A stretch of DNA of 64,000 bases, taken from positions 1 through 64,000 of the forward strand of contig CAZCVY010000004.1 in the NCBI GenBank assembly GCA_964501985.1, written 5' to 3'. Position numbers and translations under genes: made by a program. This DNA comes from Bog-366 sp964501985 (GTDB lineage Bacteria; Acidobacteriota; Terriglobia; UBA7540). The notes under the pieces were generated by a model, which was not told where the DNA came from, ran no database searches, and was given only the letters and a program-made list of their open reading frames with translations. Below, piece by piece: positions 33,673 through 42,122 of this stretch. Numbering within the stretch: the first letter of the stretch is position 1; each line of letters starts with the position of its first letter.

Positions 33673-35181
33673 ATGCCAGCCGTACAACAGTTGACTGATC
33701 CGTTTAGCACCGAACATCTGCACGCCGACCTGAAAGGGCGGTCGGTTCGCGGGGGAATGCTGACCCTGACCTCGCAAGGCGCCATGTTCGTTATGCAATC
33801 AGTCTCAACCGTGGTGCTGGCGCGCTTGCTACTCCCCGCCGACTTCGGACTCGTGGCGATGGTGACCGCGATCACAGGGCTGGGCCAAGCGTTCTCGGAT
33901 CTTGGCCTCTCTGAGGCGACCATCCAACGTCAGGAAATCACCCATCATCAAGTCAGTACCTTGTTTTGGATCAATGTGGCGATTGGGACGACACTCATGC
34001 TGGTCACGGTGGCTCTGGCTCCCGCCTTGGCTTGGTTTTATAGGGAGCCGCGACTCAAAGGTATCACTATCGTAGTGTCCCTTACGTTCCTGCTCGGCGG
34101 CCTCAGGGTGCAGCACGATGCGCTTCTCCGGCGCCAGATGCGGTTTGTATCTCTAGCTATTCGGGACATAGCTGCCTATGCCATCGCTGTTCCTGTTTCC
34201 ATCGCCATGGCATGGCGAGGGGCTGGTTACTGGGCGATCGTCGCGCTTCCCCTGATCCTGAACTTCACCAATATGACGCTATCCTGGGTAATGGTCAGAT
34301 GGATGCCGGGGCTGCCCCGCCGCGATGCCAAGGTCGGCTCTTTGATTGTTTTCGGAGGCAATGTTGCCGCATCCTACGTCATCATGGCCGTGAATCGCAG
34401 TGCCGACGCCGTTCTGACAGGCTGGTACTGGGGAGCCGGTCCACTGGGGTTGTATTCCAGAGCCTACAACCTGCTCATGCTGCCCGTGCGCCAGCTTGGT
34501 ACCCCGGCCCGCAGTGTTGCAGTTCCAGCTTTCAGCAGGCTCCAGACCGATCCGGAGAGGTTTGCGCGATACTATTTGCGCTGCGTTAATCTCATCCTTT
34601 GGATCACCGCTCCAGTCTTCGGTTTCCTCTTCGTCGCCGCAGGACCGGTGATCATCCTGGTACTCGGGTATAAATGGCAGGAAGCTGCCCCCGTTTTCCA
34701 GATCCTCGTGATCTCGGCTTTGGGACAACTACTTTTCGATTCGACCGTGTGGTTGTTTGTGGGTCGGGGGCAATCGCAGCGGCTTCTGAAACTCCTGGCG
34801 ATCATTTCTCCCATCATCGTTGGTAGCTTCGTGATCGGCTTGCCATTTGGCATCAAAGGTGTGGCTCTTTCTGGGTCTCTCGTTCTGCTCGGGATCCTCC
34901 CTTGGATGCTCAAATTCGCCTATCGGGGCACGGACCTGACGTTGCAGCGTCTGGGACAGGCAATCATGTACCCGGTATCACTCGGCCTCGCTGGCGTTTT
35001 TCTCGGGGAACTCGCCGTGCACTTGATCGCTCCGCAGAGTATCGTCGCACAGCTTCTGGTTATCGCTTTGGGGTTCGCCGTAGCTTCCTTGCTCTCAGCA
35101 CTCATACCTCCAGTTCGAGCGGAAGCCCTGTCTCTCCGGAAGCTATTTGGCGAGATGCGCCTGTCCGGCCAACCTGTCTAA
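33673..35181 (+). CDS. Wzx-type polysaccharide flippase (WzxC-like)
   Basis: This MOP/PST-superfamily flippase has 502 residues and 12-14 predicted helices. It opens with RSVRGGMLTLTSQG and continues with ARLLLPADFGLVAMV and FSDLGLSEATIQRQE, the typical PST start. It should carry undecaprenyl-linked repeat units to the periplasm, the step between the glycosyltransferases and the polymerase at 23515. A Wzm/Wzt ABC exporter is encoded 4.6 kb downstream, so the locus holds two different export types. Confidence 0.9.
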   Translation: MPAVQQLTDPFSTEHLHADLKGRSVRGGMLTLTSQGAMFVMQSVSTVVLARLLLPADFGLVAMVTAITGLGQAFSDLGLSEATIQRQEITHHQVSTLFWINVAIGTTLMLVTVALAPALAWFYREPRLKGITIVVSLTFLLGGLRVQHDALLRRQMRFVSLAIRDIAAYAIAVPVSIAMAWRGAGYWAIVALPLILNFTNMTLSWVMVRWMPGLPRRDAKVGSLIVFGGNVAASYVIMAVNRSADAVLTGWYWGAGPLGLYSRAYNLLMLPVRQLGTPARSVAVPAFSRLQTDPERFARYYLRCVNLILWITAPVFGFLFVAAGPVIILVLGYKWQEAAPVFQILVISALGQLLFDSTVWLFVGRGQSQRLLKLLAIISPIIVGSFVIGLPFGIKGVALSGSLVLLGILPWMLKFAYRGTDLTLQRLGQAIMYPVSLGLAGVFLGELAVHLIAPQSIVAQLLVIALGFAVASLLSALIPPVRAEALSLRKLFGEMRLSGQPV

Positions 35182-35322
35182 CTCGAAACGTACTCAAGTC
35201 CCAGGGCGCTGCTACGTTTGGCCTGCCTTCGCTGAGTCCAGCAGGAGACGCGGCATGGAGTTCGGTGCTTTGCGCGGCCCGGACGTTGGAGCGCACAATA
35301 TCTCAAGGCGCGTCCTACCTCG

Positions 35323-37113
35323 ATGCAAGAAAACAATGGCCCTGTCCGCAAACCAGGCGATTCTTCGATGACCTTACTGGAGGCCCTAGAACTTCTGAAG
35401 CAACCCATCCCCGAACCGGCGTCGGAAGTGACGCTTTCGTTGCAGTGTGGGTTTACACCTCTTCATCTGAAAACATTTCTAGCCGCTCACCTGCGCCGGT
35501 GTTTCCCTAGGGACCGCGTCAGCATCAAAACAGGGCTCTTTGGTGACCTGGCAGGGAATATCGAGCGACTGCAGCCCTCGTCAGGTGGGTGGATAGCGTG
35601 TATTATTATCGAGTGGGCGGATCTCGATCCCCGGCTGGGGATACGATCTCTTGGCGGTTGGCGCTCTGCGGACATCCCCGACATTGTGGAATCGGTCCGC
35701 CGGAAAACCGAGCATCTGATTTCCCACATCCAACAGTTGGCGGGCAGCGTGCCCGTTTGCGTGAGCGCACCCACTCTTCCCTTGCCTCCCCTTTTTACCA
35801 CGCGAAGGAGTCAAGCCCACCAGCATGAGTGCCAATTACGAGAAATCGCGGCATCACTTGCGACCTCCCTGTCGGGCCATCAACGGGTGAGATTGCTAGA
35901 CCCTCAACGGCTCGACGAACTTTCACCGCTTGGCCGGCGCTTCGATGCGAAAGCAGAAATCACTACCGGCTTCCCGTACAGCCTCGAACATGCGTCAACT
36001 TTAGCGCAACTCCTGGCAACTCTGATTCACGATCGCCCACCGAAAAAGGGGCTCATTACCGATCTTGATGATACGTTGTGGGCGGGAATCTTGGGTGAGG
36101 TCGGCGTGGAGGGAATCTCTTGGGATATGGCGGGTCATGCTCATGTCCACGGTCTGTATCAGCAATTTCTTGCGTCATTAGCCAGTTCTGGAGTGCTTCT
36201 CGCAGCCGCGAGCAAGAATGATCCGATACTGGTGGAAGAGGCGCTCGGCCGCAGTGACATCTTGCTTTCCAAGGACAAGCTCTTCCCAATGGAGGTAAAT
36301 TGGGGACCCAAGTCCGAATCCGTTGGACGCATCCTGGATAGGTGGAATATCGCTCCGGCAGATGTTTTGTTTATCGACGATAGCCCGATGGAAGTGGCCG
36401 AGGTCAAGGCCGCTTTCCCACAAATGGAATGCACAGTATTTCCGAAGGGTGATTATCAGGCCATCTGGGATCTTCTTATCCGATTGCGGGATAGCTTTGG
36501 GAAGAGCATCGTCTCTCCAGAGGACGAGATCCGGTTAAGCAGCATTCGCGCCGCGTCCGCGTTGAGAGACTCGCTTCAGGGGCGTGCGCTAGGACATGAG
36601 GATTTTCTTCGCGACGCCGAAGCCAACATCACCTTCTGTTTGGGATCTGACGCGGGCGACAACAGAGCTTTCGAGTTGATCAATAAAACCAACCAATTCA
36701 ATCTCAATGGCAAGCGACTCAGCGAAACGGATTGGCTGGTCTTTCTTCAAGACCCAACTGCTTTTCTCCTTACTGCCTCGTACGAGGATAAGTATGGCCC
36801 GCTGGGCAAGGTCGCCGTCGTCCTGGGTAGAAGCGAAGGCGGCCGCAAGTTGTATGTGAATTCCTGGGTCATGAGCTGCCGCGCATTCTCCCGTCGTATC
36901 GAACATCAATGTTTGAAGTTTTTGTTTGAAAAGCTCGATGCTGACGAGATTGCTTTCGATTTTGCAGCGACCCCCCGCAATGGCCCTGCTCAAGAATTCT
37001 TTGCGGAATTGCTTGGAAGCCCCCCTGCCCCTGCTCTCTGCGTTCGCAAAGCCTGTTTTGACGCCAAAGTTTCAGCCTTGTTTCATCACATCACGGAGGT
37101 TACTAATGTCTGA
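35323..37113 (+). CDS. FkbH-like HAD-superfamily protein
   Basis: This FkbH-type enzyme has 596 residues. The HAD nucleophile motif is DLDDTLW (about 247-253), with a later motif FIDDSPMEVAEVKA. The C-terminal GNAT-like region holds NKTNQFNLNGKR, a hallmark of the FkbH family. Known FkbH proteins dephosphorylate 1,3-bisphosphoglycerate while loading a glyceryl group onto an acyl carrier protein thiol. The next gene encodes just such a carrier, overlapping by 8 bp. The ATG at 35368 (MTLLEALELL) is an alternative start that removes 15 polar residues. Confidence 0.9.
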   Translation: MQENNGPVRKPGDSSMTLLEALELLKQPIPEPASEVTLSLQCGFTPLHLKTFLAAHLRRCFPRDRVSIKTGLFGDLAGNIERLQPSSGGWIACIIIEWADLDPRLGIRSLGGWRSADIPDIVESVRRKTEHLISHIQQLAGSVPVCVSAPTLPLPPLFTTRRSQAHQHECQLREIAASLATSLSGHQRVRLLDPQRLDELSPLGRRFDAKAEITTGFPYSLEHASTLAQLLATLIHDRPPKKGLITDLDDTLWAGILGEVGVEGISWDMAGHAHVHGLYQQFLASLASSGVLLAAASKNDPILVEEALGRSDILLSKDKLFPMEVNWGPKSESVGRILDRWNIAPADVLFIDDSPMEVAEVKAAFPQMECTVFPKGDYQAIWDLLIRLRDSFGKSIVSPEDEIRLSSIRAASALRDSLQGRALGHEDFLRDAEANITFCLGSDAGDNRAFELINKTNQFNLNGKRLSETDWLVFLQDPTAFLLTASYEDKYGPLGKVAVVLGRSEGGRKLYVNSWVMSCRAFSRRIEHQCLKFLFEKLDADEIAFDFAATPRNGPAQEFFAELLGSPPAPALCVRKACFDAKVSALFHHITEVTNV

Positions 37114-37360
37114 CCAGGACGATCGCCTGGTGCGGTGCTTTGCCGGTGTGTTCCCAACCCTGAGCGAGGAAGAAATTCGAGCCGCAGATGTCGTCCCGTT
37201 GTTTGACCTTGACTCGCTCGCGGGGGTGACGCTGGTCACGCTCATCGATCAAGAATTCGGTGTAGATGTGGAACTATCGGACTTGTTGAAACTTGGGTCG
37301 TTTCAGGCGATTGAGCAATACCTCCGAAAACAGAACCCTTCTGGGGTAATACACGAATGA
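37106..37360 (+). CDS. Acyl carrier protein
   Basis: This stand-alone ACP has 84 residues. It is acidic and helical, and the phosphopantetheine serine lies in the FDLDSLAG motif near residue 37. GGAGGT at 37095-37100, 5 bp ahead, fixes this ATG; an earlier frame opening inside fkbH is spurious. It overlaps the FkbH gene by 8 bp and the following acyltransferase by an ATGA junction, so it is the carrier between the two. It is not the fatty-acid ACP, since no fab genes are near. Confidence 0.88.
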   Translation: MSDQDDRLVRCFAGVFPTLSEEEIRAADVVPLFDLDSLAGVTLVTLIDQEFGVDVELSDLLKLGSFQAIEQYLRKQNPSGVIHE

Positions 37361-37875
37361 GAGAATGGCGCAGGGAAACCTTTCTGCGGGGTTCTATTAA
37401 CCGTGTTCTGCAATTACTGGCAAGGAACGTCCCAGGCGCTGAGACCCTTCGCGTCATGCTCCATCGTGCCCGCGGAGTCCACATCGGGAGAAACGTCTTT
37501 ATAAGTGAGGACGTGATTCTGGAAACGGCGTGCCCCGATCTCATTACGATCGAGGACCGGGCGTCGATAGGTATCCGAACCGTCATCATCGGCCACTTCC
37601 GAGAATTAATGCAGGGCGTCAGAATTGAAAGTGATGTATTCGTTGGACCCGGCGTCGTCATTTTGCCGAATGTAGTCATCGGGCACGGCGCGGTCGTCGC
37701 CGCGGGAAGTGTGGTGACACGGTCGGTGCCCCCCATGACGCTTGTCCAGGGGAATCCCGCCGTCCCAGTAGCCCGATGCGGGATCCCGCTAGGATCCGAC
37801 GTCACGATGAAAGAATTCTCCAGGCAACTCAAACCACTTACCGCCCACGTGAAAGGCCCAAAGCGGCAACCCTGA
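37357..37875 (+). CDS. Left-handed beta-helix acyltransferase
   Basis: This hexapeptide-repeat acyltransferase has 172 residues. A helical N-terminus is followed by coils from about residue 42: GVHIGRNVFISEDVILETA, VFVGPGVVILPNVVIGHGAVVAAGSVVTRSV. The His in ITIEDRASIGIRTVIIGH is a possible catalytic residue. It shares an ATGA overlap with the ACP gene, so its acyl donor is probably the ACP-bound group made by the FkbH protein, and its acceptor a sugar of the polymer. A donor of that type is unusual for a family that normally uses acetyl-CoA (inference from gene order). Confidence 0.85.
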   Translation: MREWRRETFLRGSINRVLQLLARNVPGAETLRVMLHRARGVHIGRNVFISEDVILETACPDLITIEDRASIGIRTVIIGHFRELMQGVRIESDVFVGPGVVILPNVVIGHGAVVAAGSVVTRSVPPMTLVQGNPAVPVARCGIPLGSDVTMKEFSRQLKPLTAHVKGPKRQP

Positions 37876-37915
37876 AGCTCGTGCCGAGGAGAGGGCACGG
37901 GCGAGCCGAGTCTCT

Positions 37916-39700
37916 ATGAAGCTCGTCGTTCCACATACCGGCGAACTACAAGCCGCAGACGCTCGCCTGATCCGTCTGGCCGAGTTTCTCGGCATCCGTT
38001 GTGAGCCAGTTTGCTTGGACAAAGAGGTTCAACATCATGCAGCGTATATTGAAAGAGTAATCCCTGACCAGAATTCTTGCGTGGTCATAAACCCGCAAGT
38101 CATGCGCGAATGGATTGGTGGCGATGTTCTTCCGGCTGAACTGGCTTCCTGCCTCGTGTCGCGCTTCCCGTACGTGTTCGTTCACGGCCTAACAATGCAT
38201 CCTTTCGTCGCAGGCATGATTGCCACCTTGTCGGGTGGGAAACTGCAATCGGTCCAGCCGATCGAGGATGCCGGGCGGCCGTATGACATTTGCTCGAACT
38301 CGAAAGACGTCTGCGGATTTTTTTCGGGGCTCTCGTTTGGTCCTGTCGATAGTGCTAACGACCGCGTACTTGGCGCCACAACCGATGACTCGACTGTCAG
38401 AAACCTGATTTGTATTGCCGGACGCCCTCTTATGGCAGCCCTGAAGCGGGGTGCGGCAGAAATCGTGTTTCTCGCTAGTGAAGATACTGTGGACATTAAC
38501 GCGGAAGTCCATCGAGTGCCCTTGGCTGAATATTTCTCCCGATTAATACCCCAGGCTATGGCGCTGCGGAAAATCTTCGCGGAGGAATGCTGGCACCCCT
38601 GCGAACCTTATGCTTCATTCATAGTTGATGATCCTCTCCTACGGCGGGAGTATGGCTATCTGAATTTCGAATCCCTGCTTCCCCTTATGGAAAAGTACAA
38701 CTTTCATACGACTATCGCGTTTATCCCTCAGAACTACAGGAGGAATTCGGCGCGAGTCGTTCAGATGTTCCGGGAAAACGCCCATCGCCTCTCGATCTGC
38801 TTTCACGGCAATGATCATACCGACGCGGAATTTGCGTCAACCGACACTGCCCTTCTCAACAGGATGCTGTCGGTCGCCGAAGAGCGAATGAAGGTGCACG
38901 AGCACGTGACCGGACTGCATTGCGCACGAGTGATGGTTTTTCCGCAAGAACTTCTTTCGGTAGAAGCCATGGAGGTCCTCAAAGCTCGGAACTTCCATGC
39001 TTCGGTGAGTTCGAGGCCTCATCCCATAACTTCGCTGGCACTGCTAAGAATCGCTGACCTCGCCCAGCCCGCGGTGCATCGATTTGGGGAGTTCCCTTTA
39101 TTCATTCGGACTTACGTCAAGGAAACCCACAGTCAAGACATTGCTTTCAATCTCTTCTTCGGCAGGCCAGTTCTGATCGTCGAGCACCATGAGACCTTCA
39201 AGAACCCTGAATCTTTGCTCGAGGTCGTCCAGAAGATTAACTCCATTGCGCCTGGAATATCTTGGTCCAATCTCGAAAGTGTCGTGAGCAACTCCATTCT
39301 CAGGCGGCGAACGGCAGATGGAATGGTGCAGGTTCGGGCCTTCTCAAGTAACGTGCGCATTACCAATGATTCCGGCTCCTTTGAGGAGTATTCCATTTTA
39401 TGGGGCCAGGCCGGTAAATTCTCTCCCTTTGAACAAGTGCTTCGGGACGGTACTCCTTTCGCTGGCGTCGAGGCTGGTGAATCCGGAATTTGCGTCTTGG
39501 CGAAATTGGCTCCCGGCACTTCCCAGACGTTTTCAGTGGTCTATGGGAATCGTCATGCCACCCGGGAAAGCCTTGGGTTTCGGTGGGATGCCAAAGCTCT
39601 TTTGCGGAGAAGGCTTTCCGAAGTGAGAGATAATTATCTCAGCAAAAATCAGCATCTGCTGACGCTTGCGAAAGCTCTGCAGCACCGTCTGCTGAGTTGA
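37916..39700 (+). CDS. NodB-like protein of unknown function
   Basis: This 594-residue protein has no signal peptide. Its central part (about 235-400) follows the NodB/carbohydrate-esterase-4 layout: ASFIVDDPLL, where NodB has TFDD, TTIAFIPQNYR, then SICFHGNDHTD with a His-x3-His spacing, and VMVFPQELL. The N-terminal 220 residues and the C-terminal 150 (beta-rich) match nothing I recognise. The retained Asp pair and His pair suggest a metal site. It sits between the FkbH module and the ABC exporter. Deacylation of the intracellular glycan is a possible role; other carbohydrate hydrolase activity is as likely. Confidence 0.65.
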   Translation: MKLVVPHTGELQAADARLIRLAEFLGIRCEPVCLDKEVQHHAAYIERVIPDQNSCVVINPQVMREWIGGDVLPAELASCLVSRFPYVFVHGLTMHPFVAGMIATLSGGKLQSVQPIEDAGRPYDICSNSKDVCGFFSGLSFGPVDSANDRVLGATTDDSTVRNLICIAGRPLMAALKRGAAEIVFLASEDTVDINAEVHRVPLAEYFSRLIPQAMALRKIFAEECWHPCEPYASFIVDDPLLRREYGYLNFESLLPLMEKYNFHTTIAFIPQNYRRNSARVVQMFRENAHRLSICFHGNDHTDAEFASTDTALLNRMLSVAEERMKVHEHVTGLHCARVMVFPQELLSVEAMEVLKARNFHASVSSRPHPITSLALLRIADLAQPAVHRFGEFPLFIRTYVKETHSQDIAFNLFFGRPVLIVEHHETFKNPESLLEVVQKINSIAPGISWSNLESVVSNSILRRRTADGMVQVRAFSSNVRITNDSGSFEEYSILWGQAGKFSPFEQVLRDGTPFAGVEAGESGICVLAKLAPGTSQTFSVVYGNRHATRESLGFRWDAKALLRRRLSEVRDNYLSKNQHLLTLAKALQHRLLS

Positions 39701-39796
39701 CGTATCGACCAAAGGGTTCCTTACGTTAAATCTCTCAGCCAAACCCGCGAGCCGAGCCAGCACGCAACCCGCTTCCGGAAACCGGATACACCTTAT

Positions 39797-40615
39797 ATGA
39801 GTCAATTGGTAATCGAAGCCGGTCGCACCGAGGGGCAGTATTGGCGGGATCTTTGGCGTTACCGGGAATTGTTTTACTTCCTTGCGTGGCGCGATATCCT
39901 GGTGCGCTACAAGCAAACTTTCGTGGGAGTGGGCTGGTCAGTCATTCAACCGCTCCTCACGATGATTGTGCTCACCGTGGTTTTTGGGAAGCTGGGCAAG
40001 ATGCCTTCGGGGGGACTGCCATATCCTCTGCTCGTTCTATGCGGAATGCTCCCCTGGCAGTTTTTTTCCACGGCGATGGCCGAAAGTGGAAACAGCCTTG
40101 TAAGAAACTCTAATCTGATTTCCAAAATCTACTTCCCCCGGCTCGTCATCACGGTAAGCGCCGTCATCACCAGCTTTGTAGATTTCCTGATTTCAGCTGT
40201 CTTCCTTGCCGTTTTGATGATCGGTTACCGCTACCCACCCCCGGTGGCCGTGATCCTTCTGCCATTCTTTGTCCTTCTGGCATTTGGTGCAGCGCTCGGG
40301 GTTGGTCTGTGGGTTTCCGCACTCATGGTCAAGTACCGGGATTTCCGCTTTATCGTCCCGTTCATGGTGCAGTTTGGCCTTTATGTTTCACCCGTCGGAT
40401 TCCAGAGCAGCGTCGTCCCGGCGCGTTTTCGCCTCCTCTACGCACTCAACCCGATGGTGGGAATCATAGACGGCTTCCGCTGGTGCCTCTTGGGCGCGCA
40501 CAACAGCATCTACAGGCTGGGACTCGCCATCTCTGGGACTGTCGTAATCGTTCTTGTCGCATCGGGAATCTGGTATTTCAGAAAGACCGAACGAACCTTT
40601 GCTGATGTGATTTAA
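39797..40615 (+). CDS. wzm: ABC-2 type polysaccharide exporter permease
   Basis: This membrane component of an O-antigen/capsule ABC exporter has 272 residues and six predicted helices. The cytoplasmic N-terminus YRELFYFLAWRDILVRYKQT and the VGWSVIQPLLTMIVLTVVFG first helix are the normal Wzm/TagG pattern. RDFRFIVPFMVQFGLYVSPV is also typical. It is directly followed by the ATP-binding gene. It pairs with Wzt to export a lipid-linked, fully grown polymer. Confidence 0.92.
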   Translation: MSQLVIEAGRTEGQYWRDLWRYRELFYFLAWRDILVRYKQTFVGVGWSVIQPLLTMIVLTVVFGKLGKMPSGGLPYPLLVLCGMLPWQFFSTAMAESGNSLVRNSNLISKIYFPRLVITVSAVITSFVDFLISAVFLAVLMIGYRYPPPVAVILLPFFVLLAFGAALGVGLWVSALMVKYRDFRFIVPFMVQFGLYVSPVGFQSSVVPARFRLLYALNPMVGIIDGFRWCLLGAHNSIYRLGLAISGTVVIVLVASGIWYFRKTERTFADVI

Positions 40616-40648
40616 TTGCCAAGCGAGGTGCCTTTCACGATTCGTGCC

Positions 40649-41986
40649 ATGCCCAATGCTGCCATCACCATTGAGAATCTCGGCAAACGGTATACGCTTG
40701 GCCATCAAGGGGCCCAAGGTGACGGTTTGCGCCACGCAATTGAGGGTGCGGTGCGGGCGCCGATTGCGTGGCTTCGGTCGCGCTGGCAACGAAAGCTGCA
40801 ACACGCTGATTTCTGGGCACTTAGGAACGTCTCCTTCCAGATCCAACAAGGTGAAGTTGTAGGAATCATTGGCCGCAACGGTGCGGGTAAAAGCACCCTG
40901 TTAAAGCTCCTGAGCCGAATTACCGTCCCTACGGAGGGGCGCATCTGCATTGACGGCCGGACCGCGAGCCTCCTCGAGGTGGGGACGGGGTTTCATCAGG
41001 AACTTACCGGACGAGAAAACATCTTCCTGAACGGCGCCATCCTGGGGATGAGCCGCGCCGAGATCGTTCGCAAGTTTGACGAGATCGTCGCTTTCTCTGA
41101 AATTGAAGAGTTTCTCGACACGCCCGTTAAACACTACTCGTCCGGCATGTATGTCCGCCTGGCATTTGCGGTGGCCGCCCACCTGGACCCGGAAATTCTG
41201 ATCGTCGATGAAGTGCTTGCAGTTGGTGACGCCGCCTTCCAAAGAAAATGCCTTGGGAAAATGGGGAGCTTTGCTCAGAGCGGAAGGACGGTCCTGTTCG
41301 TCAGCCACAACATGGAAGCCGTCCGCAGCCTCTGCCAAAGGGGTGTCTGGTTAAAAGACGGCCGCGTGCATGATGATGGTAAGGCGGATGAAATCGTTGA
41401 GGCCTATTTTAACAGCATCTCCAGTGAAAATTCCTTCTCCTGCGCGAATCCGGATTACGGGCTGACCATTCAGCAGGTCGTTTTGAGAAACGACAAGGGG
41501 AAGGAAAGCAGCCAGTTTCGTCCGGGCGAAGACTTGATCGTGGAAATATCGTACGACGCACAAAAGCGCATCGAGCGGCCTATCATTGCGCTAGGTGTGT
41601 TGGGAATTAACGGCTCCTGCTTTACTTCCAATATGCTTTTGGATGGACACCGGCCCGGTTTCCTGGACGGTACCGGCAAGATTTCATGTACCTTCCGGTC
41701 TATCCCTTTGTTGCCACAGAGCTATACCGTCAAGATGATCGTTCGGGCGGCCAACGCAAAAGACCAGATAATCCGCTATCAAGAGGTAGGTTATTTCAAT
41801 GTGGTTGGAGATCTTGCCGAGTATGGTTACAAAGGCGAATTTCTGACGAACGCGCGCTACTCGACACCCGTTGTTGTGCCTTATGAGTGGCGGTTCCCTG
41901 ACGGCTCTACGGCTGCCGTCGCATTGAGGCGCCCAGCACCAGTTGGCGCGGTGGATGTTGCGGGCGCATTCAAGAGCAGCCGCTAG
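40649..41986 (+). CDS. wzt: ABC exporter ATPase with carbohydrate-binding C-terminus
   Basis: This nucleotide-binding subunit has about 445 residues. The ATPase domain has Walker A GRNGAGKST, signature YSSGMYVRLAF and Walker B ILIVDEVLAVGD. An insertion of about 40 residues before the Walker A (HAIEGAVRAPIAWL region) is usual for this transporter class. Residues about 285-430 form the extra beta-sandwich Wzt_C domain, which in O9a-type systems reads the non-reducing end modification of the glycan. Chain termination by a specific modification is therefore plausible here. ATG 40649 gives the family start; a TTG at 40616 immediately follows the permease stop. Confidence 0.92.
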   Translation: MPNAAITIENLGKRYTLGHQGAQGDGLRHAIEGAVRAPIAWLRSRWQRKLQHADFWALRNVSFQIQQGEVVGIIGRNGAGKSTLLKLLSRITVPTEGRICIDGRTASLLEVGTGFHQELTGRENIFLNGAILGMSRAEIVRKFDEIVAFSEIEEFLDTPVKHYSSGMYVRLAFAVAAHLDPEILIVDEVLAVGDAAFQRKCLGKMGSFAQSGRTVLFVSHNMEAVRSLCQRGVWLKDGRVHDDGKADEIVEAYFNSISSENSFSCANPDYGLTIQQVVLRNDKGKESSQFRPGEDLIVEISYDAQKRIERPIIALGVLGINGSCFTSNMLLDGHRPGFLDGTGKISCTFRSIPLLPQSYTVKMIVRAANAKDQIIRYQEVGYFNVVGDLAEYGYKGEFLTNARYSTPVVVPYEWRFPDGSTAAVALRRPAPVGAVDVAGAFKSSR

Positions 41987-42122
41987 CCAGATACGGCGGA
42001 ACTACGCGCGCGGTCCGATCCCGATCAAACCTGATTCGTGACATTCGTCATTTATCTAGCCGATCAAGCGTGGATCCAAAAACTGAGAAGGTGTCAAATC
42101 ACCAGCGAACGCCCCATCGGAA

